Source: JAYEMH01 sp034717985 [NCBI: Candidatus Ratteibacteria bacterium] (lineage in GTDB: Bacteria > CAZDME01 > JAYEMH01). Taken from it: a stretch of 48,730 nucleotides of DNA. The stretch is taken from the NCBI GenBank assembly GCA_034717985.1, contig JAYEMH010000009.1:1-48730 (forward strand), given 5' to 3'. Of this stretch, positions 9,275 to 18,264 are shown piece by piece. A model generated the notes under the pieces. The model was given only the letters and a program-made list of their open reading frames with translations. It did not search any database and was not told the DNA's origin. Within the stretch, counting starts at the first letter, position 1. The number at the start of each line of letters is the position of its first letter. The translations under genes were made by a program, and so were the position numbers.

Positions 9275-9309
9275 ATAAAAAGTAAAAAGGGGACAACCGC
9301 CCCCTTTAT
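9275..9309 (-). terminator. Terminator after the nucleotidyltransferase gene pair
   Basis: Minus strand AAAGGGG-GCGGTTGT-CCCCTTT followed by more T residues. It overlaps the stop codon of the small downstream gene and isolates this pair from the riboswitch promoter. Confidence 0.65.
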
Positions 9310-9479
9310 CTAAGAGAAAAGGCAACATTCACGGCTAACATTTTTTTCCAACGTCTGGCGGTTTTCCGGTTAAAAGTATATTTTAAATGTAAATCAACAA
9401 ATTTTAAATAATCATTCATAGAAAGACGTTTCCCTTGAGGTATCTTTCCTTTCAAAACAGGGAGATTAAGCTTTTCCAT
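9306..9479 (-). CDS. Small 57-aa partner of the nucleotidyltransferase
   Basis: ATG at 9479 lies 10 bp after the nucleotidyltransferase stop codon, and the frame ends TAA at 9306. The 57-aa product begins MEKLNLPVLKGKIPQGKRLS and is basic, with an FNRKTARRWKK stretch near the C-terminus. Tight coupling to the nucleotidyltransferase and a terminator immediately after it suggest a two-gene cassette. I do not recognise a named family; a partner or antitoxin-like role is only inferred from position. Confidence 0.6.
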   Translation of the reverse strand: MEKLNLPVLKGKIPQGKRLSMNDYLKFVDLHLKYTFNRKTARRWKKMLAVNVAFSLR

Positions 9480-9489
9480 TGTTAAAGCC

Positions 9490-10029
9490 TTATATCCTTT
9501 CTAATATTTTTCGATAGATTTCTTTTGTTCCATATTTTAGACATAATTCTTGAAATTTTTTGCTTTTATAATTCATCCTATTCACTCTGATTAACTCGAT
9601 AATATCCGGCAAATCCTTATTTTCCCGCAGTTTAGGATTATATCTTAGCGAATGCAGCTTCAAGGCGATTAAATGGTTAATTGAGGGAATAACAAATTTT
9701 TGTTCGGCAATACTGGTTTTCCTGCCGTCTTTAATAATCTTTGTTAGTGTATCTTCATCTACAAACATAAAATCAATATCCATAAAAAAAATATCTTTAT
9801 TATTTTCAAGCCGAACAAAAACCTTCTGGTCAAAGTCCTGTTTGTAGCCGGCTTTTTCTAATGGTTTTTTTATTTTTTCAAAATCCTCTTTGGTAATTAG
9901 AAAATCAACATCTGCTGTTTGACGAGTCACTCCATAATAGTTAACCACAAATCCCCCAATTAAAACACAGGACACACCGGTCTTTTTAGACAAATCTGAA
10001 ATTAGATGGAAAACAGTTGGATAATTCAT
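9490..10029 (-). CDS. Nucleotidyltransferase-fold protein (MNT/AbiEii-like)
   Basis: 179 aa. The segment CVLIGGFVVNYYGVTRQTADVDFLI shows the nucleotidyltransferase pattern: GG near the N-terminus, an Arg/Thr segment, then D-x-D (DVDFLI) as metal ligands. A third acidic strand, FFMDIDFMF, follows. Such small proteins transfer nucleotides to RNA or protein partners and often form cassettes with a small neighbour, as here. It has its own promoter behind recG and ends at the terminator at 9275-9309. AT-rich and probably accessory. The exact target cannot be deduced from sequence; toxin-antitoxin or resistance-type roles are both possible. Confidence 0.7.
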   Translation of the reverse strand: MNYPTVFHLISDLSKKTGVSCVLIGGFVVNYYGVTRQTADVDFLITKEDFEKIKKPLEKAGYKQDFDQKVFVRLENNKDIFFMDIDFMFVDEDTLTKIIKDGRKTSIAEQKFVIPSINHLIALKLHSLRYNPKLRENKDLPDIIELIRVNRMNYKSKKFQELCLKYGTKEIYRKILERI

Positions 10030-10063
10030 ATGTACCCGGATCTTCGTACTTAAACTTTGGTTA

Positions 10064-10092
10064 ATAATATCAGTTTTATTGAAGGGTGTAAA
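10064..10092 (-). promoter_or_regulatory. Promoter of the nucleotidyltransferase pair
   Basis: Minus-strand TTTACA (10087-10092), 17-bp spacer, TATTAT (10064-10069), in the 84-bp gap after the recG stop codon. It gives the pair a transcript independent of recG. Confidence 0.5.
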
Positions 10093-10113
10093 GAGAAATG
10101 TCCGTCAATATCT

Positions 10114-12471
10114 CTAACTCACCGAAATTAACTTAAACTTATCCTTAAATTTCTCCTCCACCTTCTTTTTTAGGAGTTGGTGTTCCGGTAAATTTAATGA
10201 TGGATCTGTCTTTATAAGCCCGCAGGCGGCTTCTCGGGCTTGCTCTAACAACTTCAAATCAGTAACAATGTTACCGATTTTGAATTCAGGTAAACCGTGT
10301 TGGCGGGTACCGAAAAATTCGCCGGGACCGCGAATGCCTAAATCTTCTTCGGCGATTTGAAAACCATCAGTAGTCTCTGTCATTACCTTAAGCCGCTTTC
10401 GGCTAACTTCAGTTGAAGCTTTGGATATAAGAATACAGTAAGAAGGAAATTCCCCTCTTCCGATTCTTCCCCTTAACTGATGAAGCTGGGCCAGACCAAA
10501 CCTCTGCGCCTCTTCAACCACCATTACCGTAACGTTGGATATATCAATGCCGACTTCGATAACACTGGTAGAAACCAAAATATCAATTTTCTTCTGCCTG
10601 AATTCCCGCATTATTTTTTCTTTCTCTTGTCTCTTCATCCGGCCATGAAGCAAAGTAACCTTAAAATCGCAAAAAACCTCTTTTTGCAGGAAACCGGCGC
10701 TTTCTTCGGCCGCTTTTAAATCTAGCTTTTCTGATTTTTCAATTAGTGGATAAACAATATAAACCTGGCGTCCGGCCTGGAGTTGTTCTCTAATAAAGCT
10801 ATAGACACCCGCTCTTTGTTTTGGTCCCAGCCAATAAGTGGTAATCGGCTTTCTTCCCGGAGGAAGAGCTCCGATGGTAGAAATATCCAGGTCTCCATAA
10901 ACGGTTAAAGCCAGTGTCCGGGGAATGGGGGTAGCCGTCATTACCAGAATGTCCGGATTCAATCCTTTTTCCTTAAGCCCGGCTCTTTGCAAAACACCAA
11001 AACGATGTTGTTCGTCTATAATTACCAAACCCAAATTCTTGAACTGCACATCCCCTTCAAGAAGAGCGTGCGTACCGATAATAATCTGAGCTTTTCCCGT
11101 CCCTATATCTTTTCGCGCTTGATCCTTTGTCTTTTTAGACATACTGCCGACGACAAAGGTTACCTGAAGTTCCAGAGGAATCAAAAATTCCTGTAAGGTC
11201 AGATAATGCTGTTCAGCCAAAATTTCCGTAGGAGACATAATTACACCCTGATATCCATTTTCTACCGTAGTAAGAAGAGCAATTATGGCCACCACCGTCT
11301 TACCGGCCCCTACCTCACCTTGAATCAACCGGTTCATTACTTTTTGGCTTCCCATATCTTTTTTAATTTCGGCCGTCACTTTCTTTTGTTCCCGGGTTAA
11401 TTCAAAAGGCAGGCTTTTTAGAAATTTATCGGCCAAGTCTCCCCGCCCCCGTTGTTTTATTCCCCTGGGCACTTTCTCGCCAAGCTTATGAATTGCCAGG
11501 GCTAACTGTAAATAAAAAAACTCTTCAAAAACCAGGCGGCGGCGGGCTTCCTCCTGTCGAAAACTATCCGCCGGAAAATGAATTTCCCGCAAGGCTTTCC
11601 GGAGACCTTCAAGTTTATAGTTTTCAAGTAATTGAGGCGGCAATTTTTCCGTTAAAAAAGGGAGGTAATTATCCAAAACGCGCTTTATTATTTGTCTGAA
11701 CGTCCGCTGATTCAATTTTTCCGTTGATGGATAGATGGGGACAATTCTTCCGGTGTGAAGTAAATCTTCCGGCCGGCCGTTAAAAATTTCATAGGCCGGA
11801 GAGGAAACCTGCAGTTCCTTGAAACGTTCAACCTTTCCGCTTATAATTACCGTAGTCCCGACGGGCATTAAATCCTTTAAATAAGACTGATTAAACCAGA
11901 CAGCATAAATAATCCCGCTAGCGTCGCCAAGGGCAATTTTTAAAATAGAAAGACTGCGCCGAACTTTTTTTTCTTCCCGGGCTAAAACCTCGCCTTTTAT
12001 CGTTTCTGTCTCTCCTAATCTGACCTGGGAGATAGATTTTAGCTGACTGCGGTCTTCATACCGCCGCGGGAAATAATATAATAAATCTTCAATTGAATCA
12101 ACGCCCAGCCGCCGGAGGAGTTTCGCCCGCGCAGGTCCCACACCCTTGAGATATTGGACCGGAGATTCAAGCTCGGAAGACTCCCTGGGGCAAAAAAAAG
12201 GACTTTCCAGCTGTTTCATCAGCTTAAATGCCCTCTCTAATTTCTTAATTCTTTCAGCCCTGTCTCCTTGAGAATAACCTTTTAGAATATCATTGATTGG
12301 TTTAACCTTATTGCTAAACTCTTCCCGGGGTAACTCTTTTTGAGATTTCTCCAGCCAAATTTCAAGATAAACAGAGAGTCCTTTGATAACGGCTTTATCG
12401 CTATAACCCAATTTTTTTTCTAAGAGAAGCGGTTTTTTTAAATTATCCAGGGCTTCTTTTACACCTGACAT
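10114..12471 (-). CDS. recG: ATP-dependent DNA helicase RecG
   Basis: 785 aa, slightly longer than usual because of a helical N-terminal extension before residue 100. The wedge/OB region opens with YLKGVGPARAKLLRRLG (107-123). Helicase motif I is GEVGAGKT (385-392), motif II is DEQH (486-489), and TATPIPRTLAL and the QLRGRIGRG motif VI follow. RecG reverses stalled replication forks and unwinds branched DNA in the cytoplasm. The start is supported by GAGGA 8 bp upstream. It lies downstream of amrS, separated by 241 bp of dispersed repeats, so it may have a separate transcript. All catalytic motifs are intact. Confidence 0.97.
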   Translation of the reverse strand: MSGVKEALDNLKKPLLLEKKLGYSDKAVIKGLSVYLEIWLEKSQKELPREEFSNKVKPINDILKGYSQGDRAERIKKLERAFKLMKQLESPFFCPRESSELESPVQYLKGVGPARAKLLRRLGVDSIEDLLYYFPRRYEDRSQLKSISQVRLGETETIKGEVLAREEKKVRRSLSILKIALGDASGIIYAVWFNQSYLKDLMPVGTTVIISGKVERFKELQVSSPAYEIFNGRPEDLLHTGRIVPIYPSTEKLNQRTFRQIIKRVLDNYLPFLTEKLPPQLLENYKLEGLRKALREIHFPADSFRQEEARRRLVFEEFFYLQLALAIHKLGEKVPRGIKQRGRGDLADKFLKSLPFELTREQKKVTAEIKKDMGSQKVMNRLIQGEVGAGKTVVAIIALLTTVENGYQGVIMSPTEILAEQHYLTLQEFLIPLELQVTFVVGSMSKKTKDQARKDIGTGKAQIIIGTHALLEGDVQFKNLGLVIIDEQHRFGVLQRAGLKEKGLNPDILVMTATPIPRTLALTVYGDLDISTIGALPPGRKPITTYWLGPKQRAGVYSFIREQLQAGRQVYIVYPLIEKSEKLDLKAAEESAGFLQKEVFCDFKVTLLHGRMKRQEKEKIMREFRQKKIDILVSTSVIEVGIDISNVTVMVVEEAQRFGLAQLHQLRGRIGRGEFPSYCILISKASTEVSRKRLKVMTETTDGFQIAEEDLGIRGPGEFFGTRQHGLPEFKIGNIVTDLKLLEQAREAACGLIKTDPSLNLPEHQLLKKKVEEKFKDKFKLISVS

Positions 12472-12712
12472 TTTAATTTCCTCATTCAGGAATTGGTTCT
12501 GTCAAACACTTAAACACAAAAAATTTCTTTTCTTTTTTTGACGGGATTAACAGGATTTTAATTCTCGCTTTTGACAGGATTAATTTGTTTCTGTGTTCAC
12601 CTGTGTTTATCTGTGGTTTAATTTCTTTTCCTGCGGTTCATCTTTTTTTATCCTGTAAATCCTGTCGGGAATTTTTTGTCTTTTTTATTTTCTCTCTGTG
12701 TCCTGGTTACTT
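12472..12712. repeat. Dispersed intergenic repeats (families A and B)
   Basis: Gap between recG and amrS. It holds two family A units (TTTTGACGGGATTAACAGG at about 12536 and TTTTGACAGGATTAA at about 12570), a family B unit (CTGTGTTCACCTGTGTTTAT) and TCCTGTAAATCCTGTCGGGA. The same words recur at 23583-23990, 27330-27420, 30190-30440, 36900-37210 and 39672-39935. No gene is visible here. Confidence 0.75.
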
Positions 12713-13762
12713 TCATTTTCTTTCATTTTCTTTTTGACACTCCCCAGGAATTTCCCAAATTCCCTCTTGCGCCGTTCCACAATCCGGGCAGTATCCCCGT
12801 ATCATTCGATTTTCGGCAATTTGAAAACTCAGCCGGCGGATTAATAAACGACCGCAATTATAGCAAAAGGTATTTTCTCCCTCATCGCCGGGCACGTTGC
12901 CGCAATAGACATAGTGAAGCCCTGTATTTTTACCAATCTCTCGAGCTTTTCTTAAAGTTTCTACTGGTGTTCGGGGAAGATGACTCATCTCATAGGTGGG
13001 GTAGAATTGAGTAACATGCCAGGGCACCTCCGGCCCTAATTCCTTAGTGATGAATTGGGCTATATCCTTTAGTTCTTCTTCCGAATCATTTAAACCGGGG
13101 ATAATAAGCGTCGTTACTTCAAGCCAGATATTAATTTTCTTCATAAATTTAAGGGTTTCCAGAACCGGCTGGAGACGGGCACCGCATATTTTTTTATAAA
13201 ATTCATCCCGGAATGATTTTAAATCAACGTTAGCCGCATCAAGATAACCTTTCATATACTCCATAGCTTCCGGGGTCATATAACCATTAGTAACAAAATT
13301 ATTCCTTAAACCAAAAGATTTGGCTAACTTAGCCGTCTCCCCCGCAAATTCCATAAAAATAGTTGGTTCGGTGTAGGTGTAAGAGATACTCTGACATCGA
13401 GCCGCCCCGGCTTTTTCCACCACTTCCCGGGGGGTAGTTTTTTCTCCGATGATGGACTGATGAAAACGGGGATACTGCGAAATATCGTAATTTTGACAAT
13501 GAAGACAGCGGAAATTACATCCGGCCGCGGCGATAGAATAGGCCAAAGACCCGGGCAGAAAATGAAACAAAGGTTTTTTTTCAATCGGGTCGATATGCTG
13601 AGCAATTAACTGTCCGTAAACCAAACTGTAAAGTTTCCCGCCGCGGTTTTCCCTGACACCGCAAATTCCTCTTTTACCGGGTAAAATGAGACAGCGGTGG
13701 CGGCAAAGTGCGCATCGCACTTTTTCATTATCTAAAGATTGATAAAATCCGGCTTCTTTCAT
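12713..13762 (-). CDS. amrS: AmmeMemoRadiSam-system radical SAM enzyme
   Basis: 349 aa. The radical SAM cysteine triad is AAAGCNFRCLHCQNYDIS (C-x3-C-x2-C), coordinating the 4Fe-4S cluster that cleaves S-adenosylmethionine. An N-terminal cysteine cluster (CALCRHRCLILPGKRGICG) and C-terminal CYNCG and CPDCG pairs look like further metal sites. The arrangement matches the PflA-like AmrS enzymes of the AmmeMemoRadiSam system, whose substrate is not settled. The usual AMMECR1 and Memo partner genes are not in this window. The start has only a weak GAGTGA ribosome site. It is divergent from rpmB across a 146-bp gap. Confidence 0.85.
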   Translation of the reverse strand: MKEAGFYQSLDNEKVRCALCRHRCLILPGKRGICGVRENRGGKLYSLVYGQLIAQHIDPIEKKPLFHFLPGSLAYSIAAAGCNFRCLHCQNYDISQYPRFHQSIIGEKTTPREVVEKAGAARCQSISYTYTEPTIFMEFAGETAKLAKSFGLRNNFVTNGYMTPEAMEYMKGYLDAANVDLKSFRDEFYKKICGARLQPVLETLKFMKKINIWLEVTTLIIPGLNDSEEELKDIAQFITKELGPEVPWHVTQFYPTYEMSHLPRTPVETLRKAREIGKNTGLHYVYCGNVPGDEGENTFCYNCGRLLIRRLSFQIAENRMIRGYCPDCGTAQEGIWEIPGECQKENERK

Positions 13763-13776
13763 AACTCACTCTTATT

Positions 13777-13805
13777 CTGTTAGCCGGTTATCCTGTTAGC
13801 CGGTT
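13777..13805. repeat. Tandem 16-bp repeat in the amrS-rpmB divergent gap
   Basis: CTGTTAGCCGGTT occurs at 13777-13789 and again at 13793-13805, followed by related GGCCAGTTACCAGTT. It lies between two divergent starts; a regulatory role is possible but it may simply be another short dispersed repeat. Confidence 0.5.
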
Positions 13806-13839
13806 GGCCAGTTACCAGTTGATCGAACTATAAATTCCC

Positions 13840-13868
13840 TTGCCAAATAATCCCTATTATGTTATATT
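13840..13868 (+). promoter_or_regulatory. Promoter of rpmB
   Basis: TTGCCA (13840-13845), 17-bp spacer, TATATT (13863-13868), about 40 bp before the GTG start. Confidence 0.7.
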
Positions 13869-13908
13869 ACAACATCTTATTTGATTAATCAAGAAGGGAG
13901 TAAAAAAG

Positions 13909-14094
13909 GTGTCTAGAATATGTGAAGTTTGCGGAAAAAAACCAATGGTTGGCAATACGGTCAGCCACGCTAAAAATAGAACTAAACGGCGCTGGCTGCC
14001 AAATCTCAAGAGAGCTAAATTGACTTTCAAAGGTAAAACCCGCTATTATAAAATTTGCACCCGTTGTCTGCGAACCCTGCAAAAAAGCGCTTAG
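13909..14094 (+). CDS. rpmB: Large ribosomal subunit protein bL28
   Basis: 61 aa, the usual bL28 length, starting at GTG 13909 with AAGGGAG 8 bp upstream. It begins [20 protein letters not shown] and has a second CTRC pair near the C-terminus, so this is the zinc-binding (four-cysteine) form. It has its own promoter and is one of very few plus-strand genes here. Its stop overlaps the stop of recJ, which converges from the right, with only a few bases shared. Confidence 0.96.
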   Translation: MSRICEVCGKKPMVGNTVSHAKNRTKRRWLPNLKRAKLTFKGKTRYYKICTRCLRTLQKSA

Positions 14095-15809
14095 CTTCCA
14101 GTTACCTTCATATCCTTTAAGTTCAACTGGATAAACGATTCCCCCTGCCACTGATTAATCTCCGGAGAATAAACAATATTCACCTTTCGGTCAATCGGGA
14201 GTAATTGCGGCAGGCGCTCGCCAAAACCAAAACCAATAACCTCTCTGAGGTGATTTTTCTCCCTGACCATAAATTTCAGATGTCTCTTGCCGACAATCCG
14301 GGGAAAATTTTCCACTTTAAGCGTCCGGCTGAGAAAGGTCGGCGGGGGGTTACCCGGGCCAAAAGGAGCAAGATATTGCAGGTGATTTAAAAGGAGAGGG
14401 GTAATCTCCTCCAAACTGACCTCACCGTCAACCTCCATTTGGCCGGCCAACGATTCTTGAGGCATCAGTTTTTCTCCCAGCTTTTTTAATCTCCGGTAAA
14501 AAAGCGGGATTTGGTCCCGGCTGATGGTTAAACCGGCGGCATATTTATGCCCGCCAAAATTAATCAAATGCTCCTGACATTCGGCTAAAACCTCATGAAG
14601 AGGAAAACCTTCCACACTTCGAGCCGATCCCCGAATAACTTTGTTCAAAGAAAGAAGAATCACCGGACGGGAAAATCTGTCTACCAGACGAGAAGCAACA
14701 ATTCCTATTACCCCTAAATGCCATTTTTCAGAGCTAAGTAAAATAACTTTCTCTTTTTCTAAATCTATTTCCCGGTTAATTTTATCCAGGGCCTCTTTGA
14801 AAATTAACTCCTGAATATTCTGCCTTTTTCGATTAAGCTCATCCATCGTTTTTGCCAGGCTGGCGGCTTCCGAAAATGAGCGGGCAGTCAAAAGTTTCAC
14901 GCCCAGAGCTCCGTTTTCCAGCCTTCCGGCGGCATTAATACGCGGCGCTAAAACAAAACCCACCTTCCGGGAATTCAAATCCAGGGAACCGTCTGATTTT
15001 AAACCGGCCACTTCCTTTAAAGCCTTGATACCGGGATTTGTGCTTCGGGCCAGCCGCTTCAGGCCGTGTTTAATTATTATTCTGTTTTCTCCGGTAAAAG
15101 GCACCGCATCGGCAATCGTCCCCAGGGCAACTAAATCAAGGTGTTCTATTTCCCAACGCACCCTTTCGGAAAAATCGAATCTTTCTAAAAGAGCCTGGGC
15201 CAATTTGAATGCTACCCCCACGCCGGCTAAATCCAAATAGGGATAATTAGAATCTTTCCTTTTGGGATTGATCAAGGGAAATTCGGGAAAAGGTTCTATA
15301 TGGGGAGTGTGATGATCAGTGACAATTATATCGACATCTAATGTTTTTGCAAAATTTAAAACTGACCAATCGTTTGTTCCGCAATCACAGGTTATAATTA
15401 ATTTTATCCCTGAATCCACCGCCTTTTTCACCGCCTCTTCATTTAAACCATACCCTTCTTCTAAACGGTGGGGAATATAAAAACTGATTTCAGCCCCTAC
15501 GGCTTCCAGCGCCTGATAAAGAACAGCGGTGGCGGTAACACCGTCAACGTCATAATCACCGTAAATGAGAATCGGATCTTTCTCACTTACCGCCTTCTCA
15601 ATCAAAGTTATCGCCCGTTCCATATCCCGGAGGAGATATGGATTATGCATCTGGCTCAGTTTGGCCCGGAGAAATAAGCGCGCTTTTTCTTCATCTTTAA
15701 AGCCGCGATTAATCAAAACTTGAGCAAAAAGCGGTAAGGTTTTTAAGGCTTGAGACAGGCTTTTACTGAGATGAGGCTGTGGGCAGGCAATTTTCCAAAC
15801 TTTTTTCAT
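14091..15809 (-). CDS. recJ: Single-stranded-DNA-specific exonuclease RecJ
   Basis: 572 aa from the preferred start at 15809. There ATGA overlaps the secF stop codon, as expected for translational coupling; an in-frame ATG at 15839 would add ten basic residues. DHH-family motifs are clear: [17 protein letters not shown] (motif I), CDCGTND, and TDHHTPH with the DHH triad near residue 165. A DHHA1-type domain with [11 protein letters not shown] follows, then the OB fold. RecJ degrades single-stranded DNA 5' to 3' in recombination and base-excision repair. Third gene of the secD-secF-recJ operon, ending convergently with rpmB. Confidence 0.94.
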   Translation of the reverse strand: MKKVWKIACPQPHLSKSLSQALKTLPLFAQVLINRGFKDEEKARLFLRAKLSQMHNPYLLRDMERAITLIEKAVSEKDPILIYGDYDVDGVTATAVLYQALEAVGAEISFYIPHRLEEGYGLNEEAVKKAVDSGIKLIITCDCGTNDWSVLNFAKTLDVDIIVTDHHTPHIEPFPEFPLINPKRKDSNYPYLDLAGVGVAFKLAQALLERFDFSERVRWEIEHLDLVALGTIADAVPFTGENRIIIKHGLKRLARSTNPGIKALKEVAGLKSDGSLDLNSRKVGFVLAPRINAAGRLENGALGVKLLTARSFSEAASLAKTMDELNRKRQNIQELIFKEALDKINREIDLEKEKVILLSSEKWHLGVIGIVASRLVDRFSRPVILLSLNKVIRGSARSVEGFPLHEVLAECQEHLINFGGHKYAAGLTISRDQIPLFYRRLKKLGEKLMPQESLAGQMEVDGEVSLEEITPLLLNHLQYLAPFGPGNPPPTFLSRTLKVENFPRIVGKRHLKFMVREKNHLREVIGFGFGERLPQLLPIDRKVNIVYSPEINQWQGESFIQLNLKDMKVTGS

Positions 15810-16693
15810 CCTGACTTTTTTCTTCTCCACCTTCGCCATTCCACAATTAAAGGACTGGCTACAAAGATAGAAGAATAGGTTCCGGTAATAATCCCAATCA
15901 TCAGTACAAAAGCAAAATCATGGATGACTTCCCCCCCCCAGACAAATAGAGCCACCACTGCTATTAAAGTGGTCAGGGTAGTCAGCGCGGTGCGGGAAAG
16001 AGTCTGATTAATACTGGTATTGATAATGGTTCCAAAGTTCTCCTTGCGCATCAGCCTTAAGTCTTCTCTAATGCGGTCGTAGACGACGATGGTATCATTA
16101 ATCGAATAACCAATTAAAGTAAGAAAGCCGGCTAAAACAGGGAGGGTAATTTCTCTTCCGGCAATAGCACAGATTCCCATAGTGATTAAAATATCATGGA
16201 TAAGAGCTACCACCGCTCCGAGGGCATATTCAAACTGAAATCGCATTGAAACATATATGCCAATGCCCAGGAAAGCAAGAATTAAAGCCCAGAGGCCTCT
16301 TTTACGTAAATCTTCTCTTACCGCCGGACCAACCATTTCCGTTCTTTGGTGGATGAAAGGGTTATCCGGATAATCCTGCCTGATCTTTTCAAGCACTATC
16401 TTCTCGGTATCAGCCTGAGTCCTTATAATTAGAGCTTTCCCTTCGCCAAATCTTTGTATCGTGCTCTGTCCCAACTCTATTTCTTTGAGAGAGAGCCGAA
16501 TATCCTCTATGGGAACTTGCCGGGTAAATTCTAACTGAATGAGAGTCCCGCCGCTAAAATCCACTCCAAAATTTTCTTCACCTCGTTTGAAAAAAACCAC
16601 CAAACCCAGAATAATTAAAATGAGGGACAAAGCGAGGGCCAGCTTCCTTTTGCCGATAAAATCTATATGAGTCCCTTCTTTGATAAAACGCAT
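15806..16693 (-). CDS. secF: Protein translocase subunit SecF
   Basis: 295 aa. The N-terminal membrane helix is followed by FGVDFSGGTLIQLEF, the family signature, then a periplasmic domain and five further membrane helices including the conserved LIGYSINDTIVVYDRIRED segment. SecF works with SecD in the inner membrane, using the ion gradient to complete protein export. It follows secD by 45 bp, a gap occupied by a repeat, and overlaps recJ. Confidence 0.97.
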   Translation of the reverse strand: MRFIKEGTHIDFIGKRKLALALSLILIILGLVVFFKRGEENFGVDFSGGTLIQLEFTRQVPIEDIRLSLKEIELGQSTIQRFGEGKALIIRTQADTEKIVLEKIRQDYPDNPFIHQRTEMVGPAVREDLRKRGLWALILAFLGIGIYVSMRFQFEYALGAVVALIHDILITMGICAIAGREITLPVLAGFLTLIGYSINDTIVVYDRIREDLRLMRKENFGTIINTSINQTLSRTALTTLTTLIAVVALFVWGGEVIHDFAFVLMIGIITGTYSSIFVASPLIVEWRRWRRKKSG

Positions 16694-16702
16694 TTTAGTC
16701 CG

Positions 16703-16735
16703 TATTTCGTATTTGGTATCTCGTATATCGTATTT
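16703..16735. repeat. Repeat family D (CGTATATCGTATTT) between secD and secF
   Basis: CGTATTTCGTATTTGGTATCTCGTATATCGTATTT fills the secD-secF gap. The 15 bases TCGTATATCGTATTT (16721-16735) recur exactly at 30055-30069, there inside the coding start of the J-domain protein. Confidence 0.6.
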
Positions 16736-16738
16736 TTA

Positions 16739-18115
16739 CTACCCTATACTTAATTTGTGAATCGTTCGCTTTTGCAAAAATAACTCATAAACTATCCGGG
16801 TAACGGTAATGGCAGTGAACATACTGGCTAAAATGCCGATAATCAGCGTTACCGCAAATCCCCGAACCGGACCGGTACCGACGGCATAAAGACAGCCGGC
16901 GGTAATCAAGGTGGTCAAATTCGCATCGACAATAGTCCGAAAAGCCCTTTGGTAACCCATCCTAATGGCGGCGGAAACGGTTTTTCTGAGCTTTAACTCC
17001 TCACGGATTCTTTCAAAAATCAAAACGTTGGCATCAACCGCCATACCGATCGTAAGAGCAATACCGGCTAAACCAGGCAACGTCAGGGTCGCCTGAAACA
17101 TAGCCAGCACGCCTAAAACAATAACGACATTAAGAAATAAAGCCAGGTTGGCAATGAGTCCCGAAAGGCCATAATAGAGACACATAAAAAGCACAATAAA
17201 AATGCCGCCCAGGACAATGGCTTTAATTCCCGTTCGGACGGAATCACGCCCCAGACTCGGACCGACGGTTCTATTCTCTAAAATCGCTACCGGCGCCGGC
17301 AGAGCGCCGGCTTTAAGCACAATCGCTAAATCTTTAGCCTCCTCGTGGCTGAAACGGCCGGTTATCTGCCCGCGGCCGTAAGGAATTGTTTCATTAATAA
17401 CCGGAGCGGAATAAACATTGCCGTCCAGGATAATCGCCAGACGTTTATTTACGTTTGCCCCGGTTACCCGGGCAAATTTTTGCCCGCCCTCTTTATCAAA
17501 TTCAAAAGCGACATAGGGTTCGTTGAAACGGGTCGAATCTATGGAAACACGGGCATCAATCAGATGCGCCCCGGTAAGCTCAGCCTCTTTTTTAACCAGA
17601 AGAGGTAATTCCTGTTCCCGTAGTCCTTCCCGGGACTTATGGGACACAGATTTTAATTCGTACCCTTCAGGAATATTTCCCTTCAGCGCTTCTTCCAAAG
17701 CAGCTCCATCGCCGCTTACCAGTCTAAATTCCAGAAGAGCCGTTTTCCCGATCAAATCAATCGCCCGTTCCGGATCTTCTATCCCGGGCAGTTGCAGTAA
17801 AATTCTATTTTTACCCTCTTTTTGAATGGTCGGTTCGGCTACGCCGAATTCATCGATCCGATTGCGAATAATCTCTTTGGCAATTTCCGTCGCTTCCGCG
17901 GCCTGACGCTCCGACATTCCCGAAGTATCTACCTGGAGAAGCAGATGCATCCCGCCCTGAAGATCCAGCCCTAAGTTTAACGTTTTCTCCGGAAGGAGAA
18001 ACTTAAGGGATTCGGGAATGAATCTATAGAAGGGCGAAGAAGGAAGGGCATAGGCGCCGGTCACAAAGATGACCAGCAAAATTAAAATAACTTTCCACTT
18101 CAATGGTTTATCCAA
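16739..18115 (-). CDS. secD: Protein translocase subunit SecD
   Basis: 458 aa, starting at TTG 18115 with GGAG upstream. The N-terminal helix is followed by LNLGLDLQGGMHLLL, a periplasmic P1-type domain, and a C-terminal six-helix transporter core with GLAGIALTIGMAVDANVLIFERIREE. The short P1 region is typical of Gram-negative non-proteobacterial SecD. First gene of the secD-secF-recJ operon, with its own strong promoter 42 bp upstream. Confidence 0.97.
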   Translation of the reverse strand: MDKPLKWKVILILLVIFVTGAYALPSSPFYRFIPESLKFLLPEKTLNLGLDLQGGMHLLLQVDTSGMSERQAAEATEIAKEIIRNRIDEFGVAEPTIQKEGKNRILLQLPGIEDPERAIDLIGKTALLEFRLVSGDGAALEEALKGNIPEGYELKSVSHKSREGLREQELPLLVKKEAELTGAHLIDARVSIDSTRFNEPYVAFEFDKEGGQKFARVTGANVNKRLAIILDGNVYSAPVINETIPYGRGQITGRFSHEEAKDLAIVLKAGALPAPVAILENRTVGPSLGRDSVRTGIKAIVLGGIFIVLFMCLYYGLSGLIANLALFLNVVIVLGVLAMFQATLTLPGLAGIALTIGMAVDANVLIFERIREELKLRKTVSAAIRMGYQRAFRTIVDANLTTLITAGCLYAVGTGPVRGFAVTLIIGILASMFTAITVTRIVYELFLQKRTIHKLSIG

Positions 18116-18156
18116 TTATGGTCCACTCCAAAAGTATAAGCCGGTTGGTTTAGAAA

Positions 18157-18186
18157 AATATACCATATAAGATAGGAAATTGTCAA
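18157..18186 (-). promoter_or_regulatory. Promoter of secD-secF-recJ
   Basis: Minus-strand TTGACA (18181-18186), 18-bp spacer, TATATT (18157-18162). Confidence 0.75.
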
Positions 18187-18206
18187 TGAAAATAAGGAGA
18201 TTTCTC

Positions 18207-18238
18207 AGAGGTCGCTGATATATTTTTCAGAGACCTCT
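18207..18238 (-). other. Stem-loop after comEC
   Basis: AGAGGTC (18207-18213) pairs with GACCTCT (18232-18238), and an inner CTGA/TCAG adds four pairs. It lies between the comEC stop and the secD promoter. No U-run follows, so it could stabilise the comEC mRNA 3' end rather than terminate on its own. Confidence 0.45.
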
Positions 18239-18264
18239 AAAGAGAAACAGCGGTTCCTTTTGAC

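Noticed and set aside
18207-18238. Stem-loop as the intrinsic terminator of comEC
   Set aside because: No U-tract follows on the minus strand, so it is listed only as a stem-loop.
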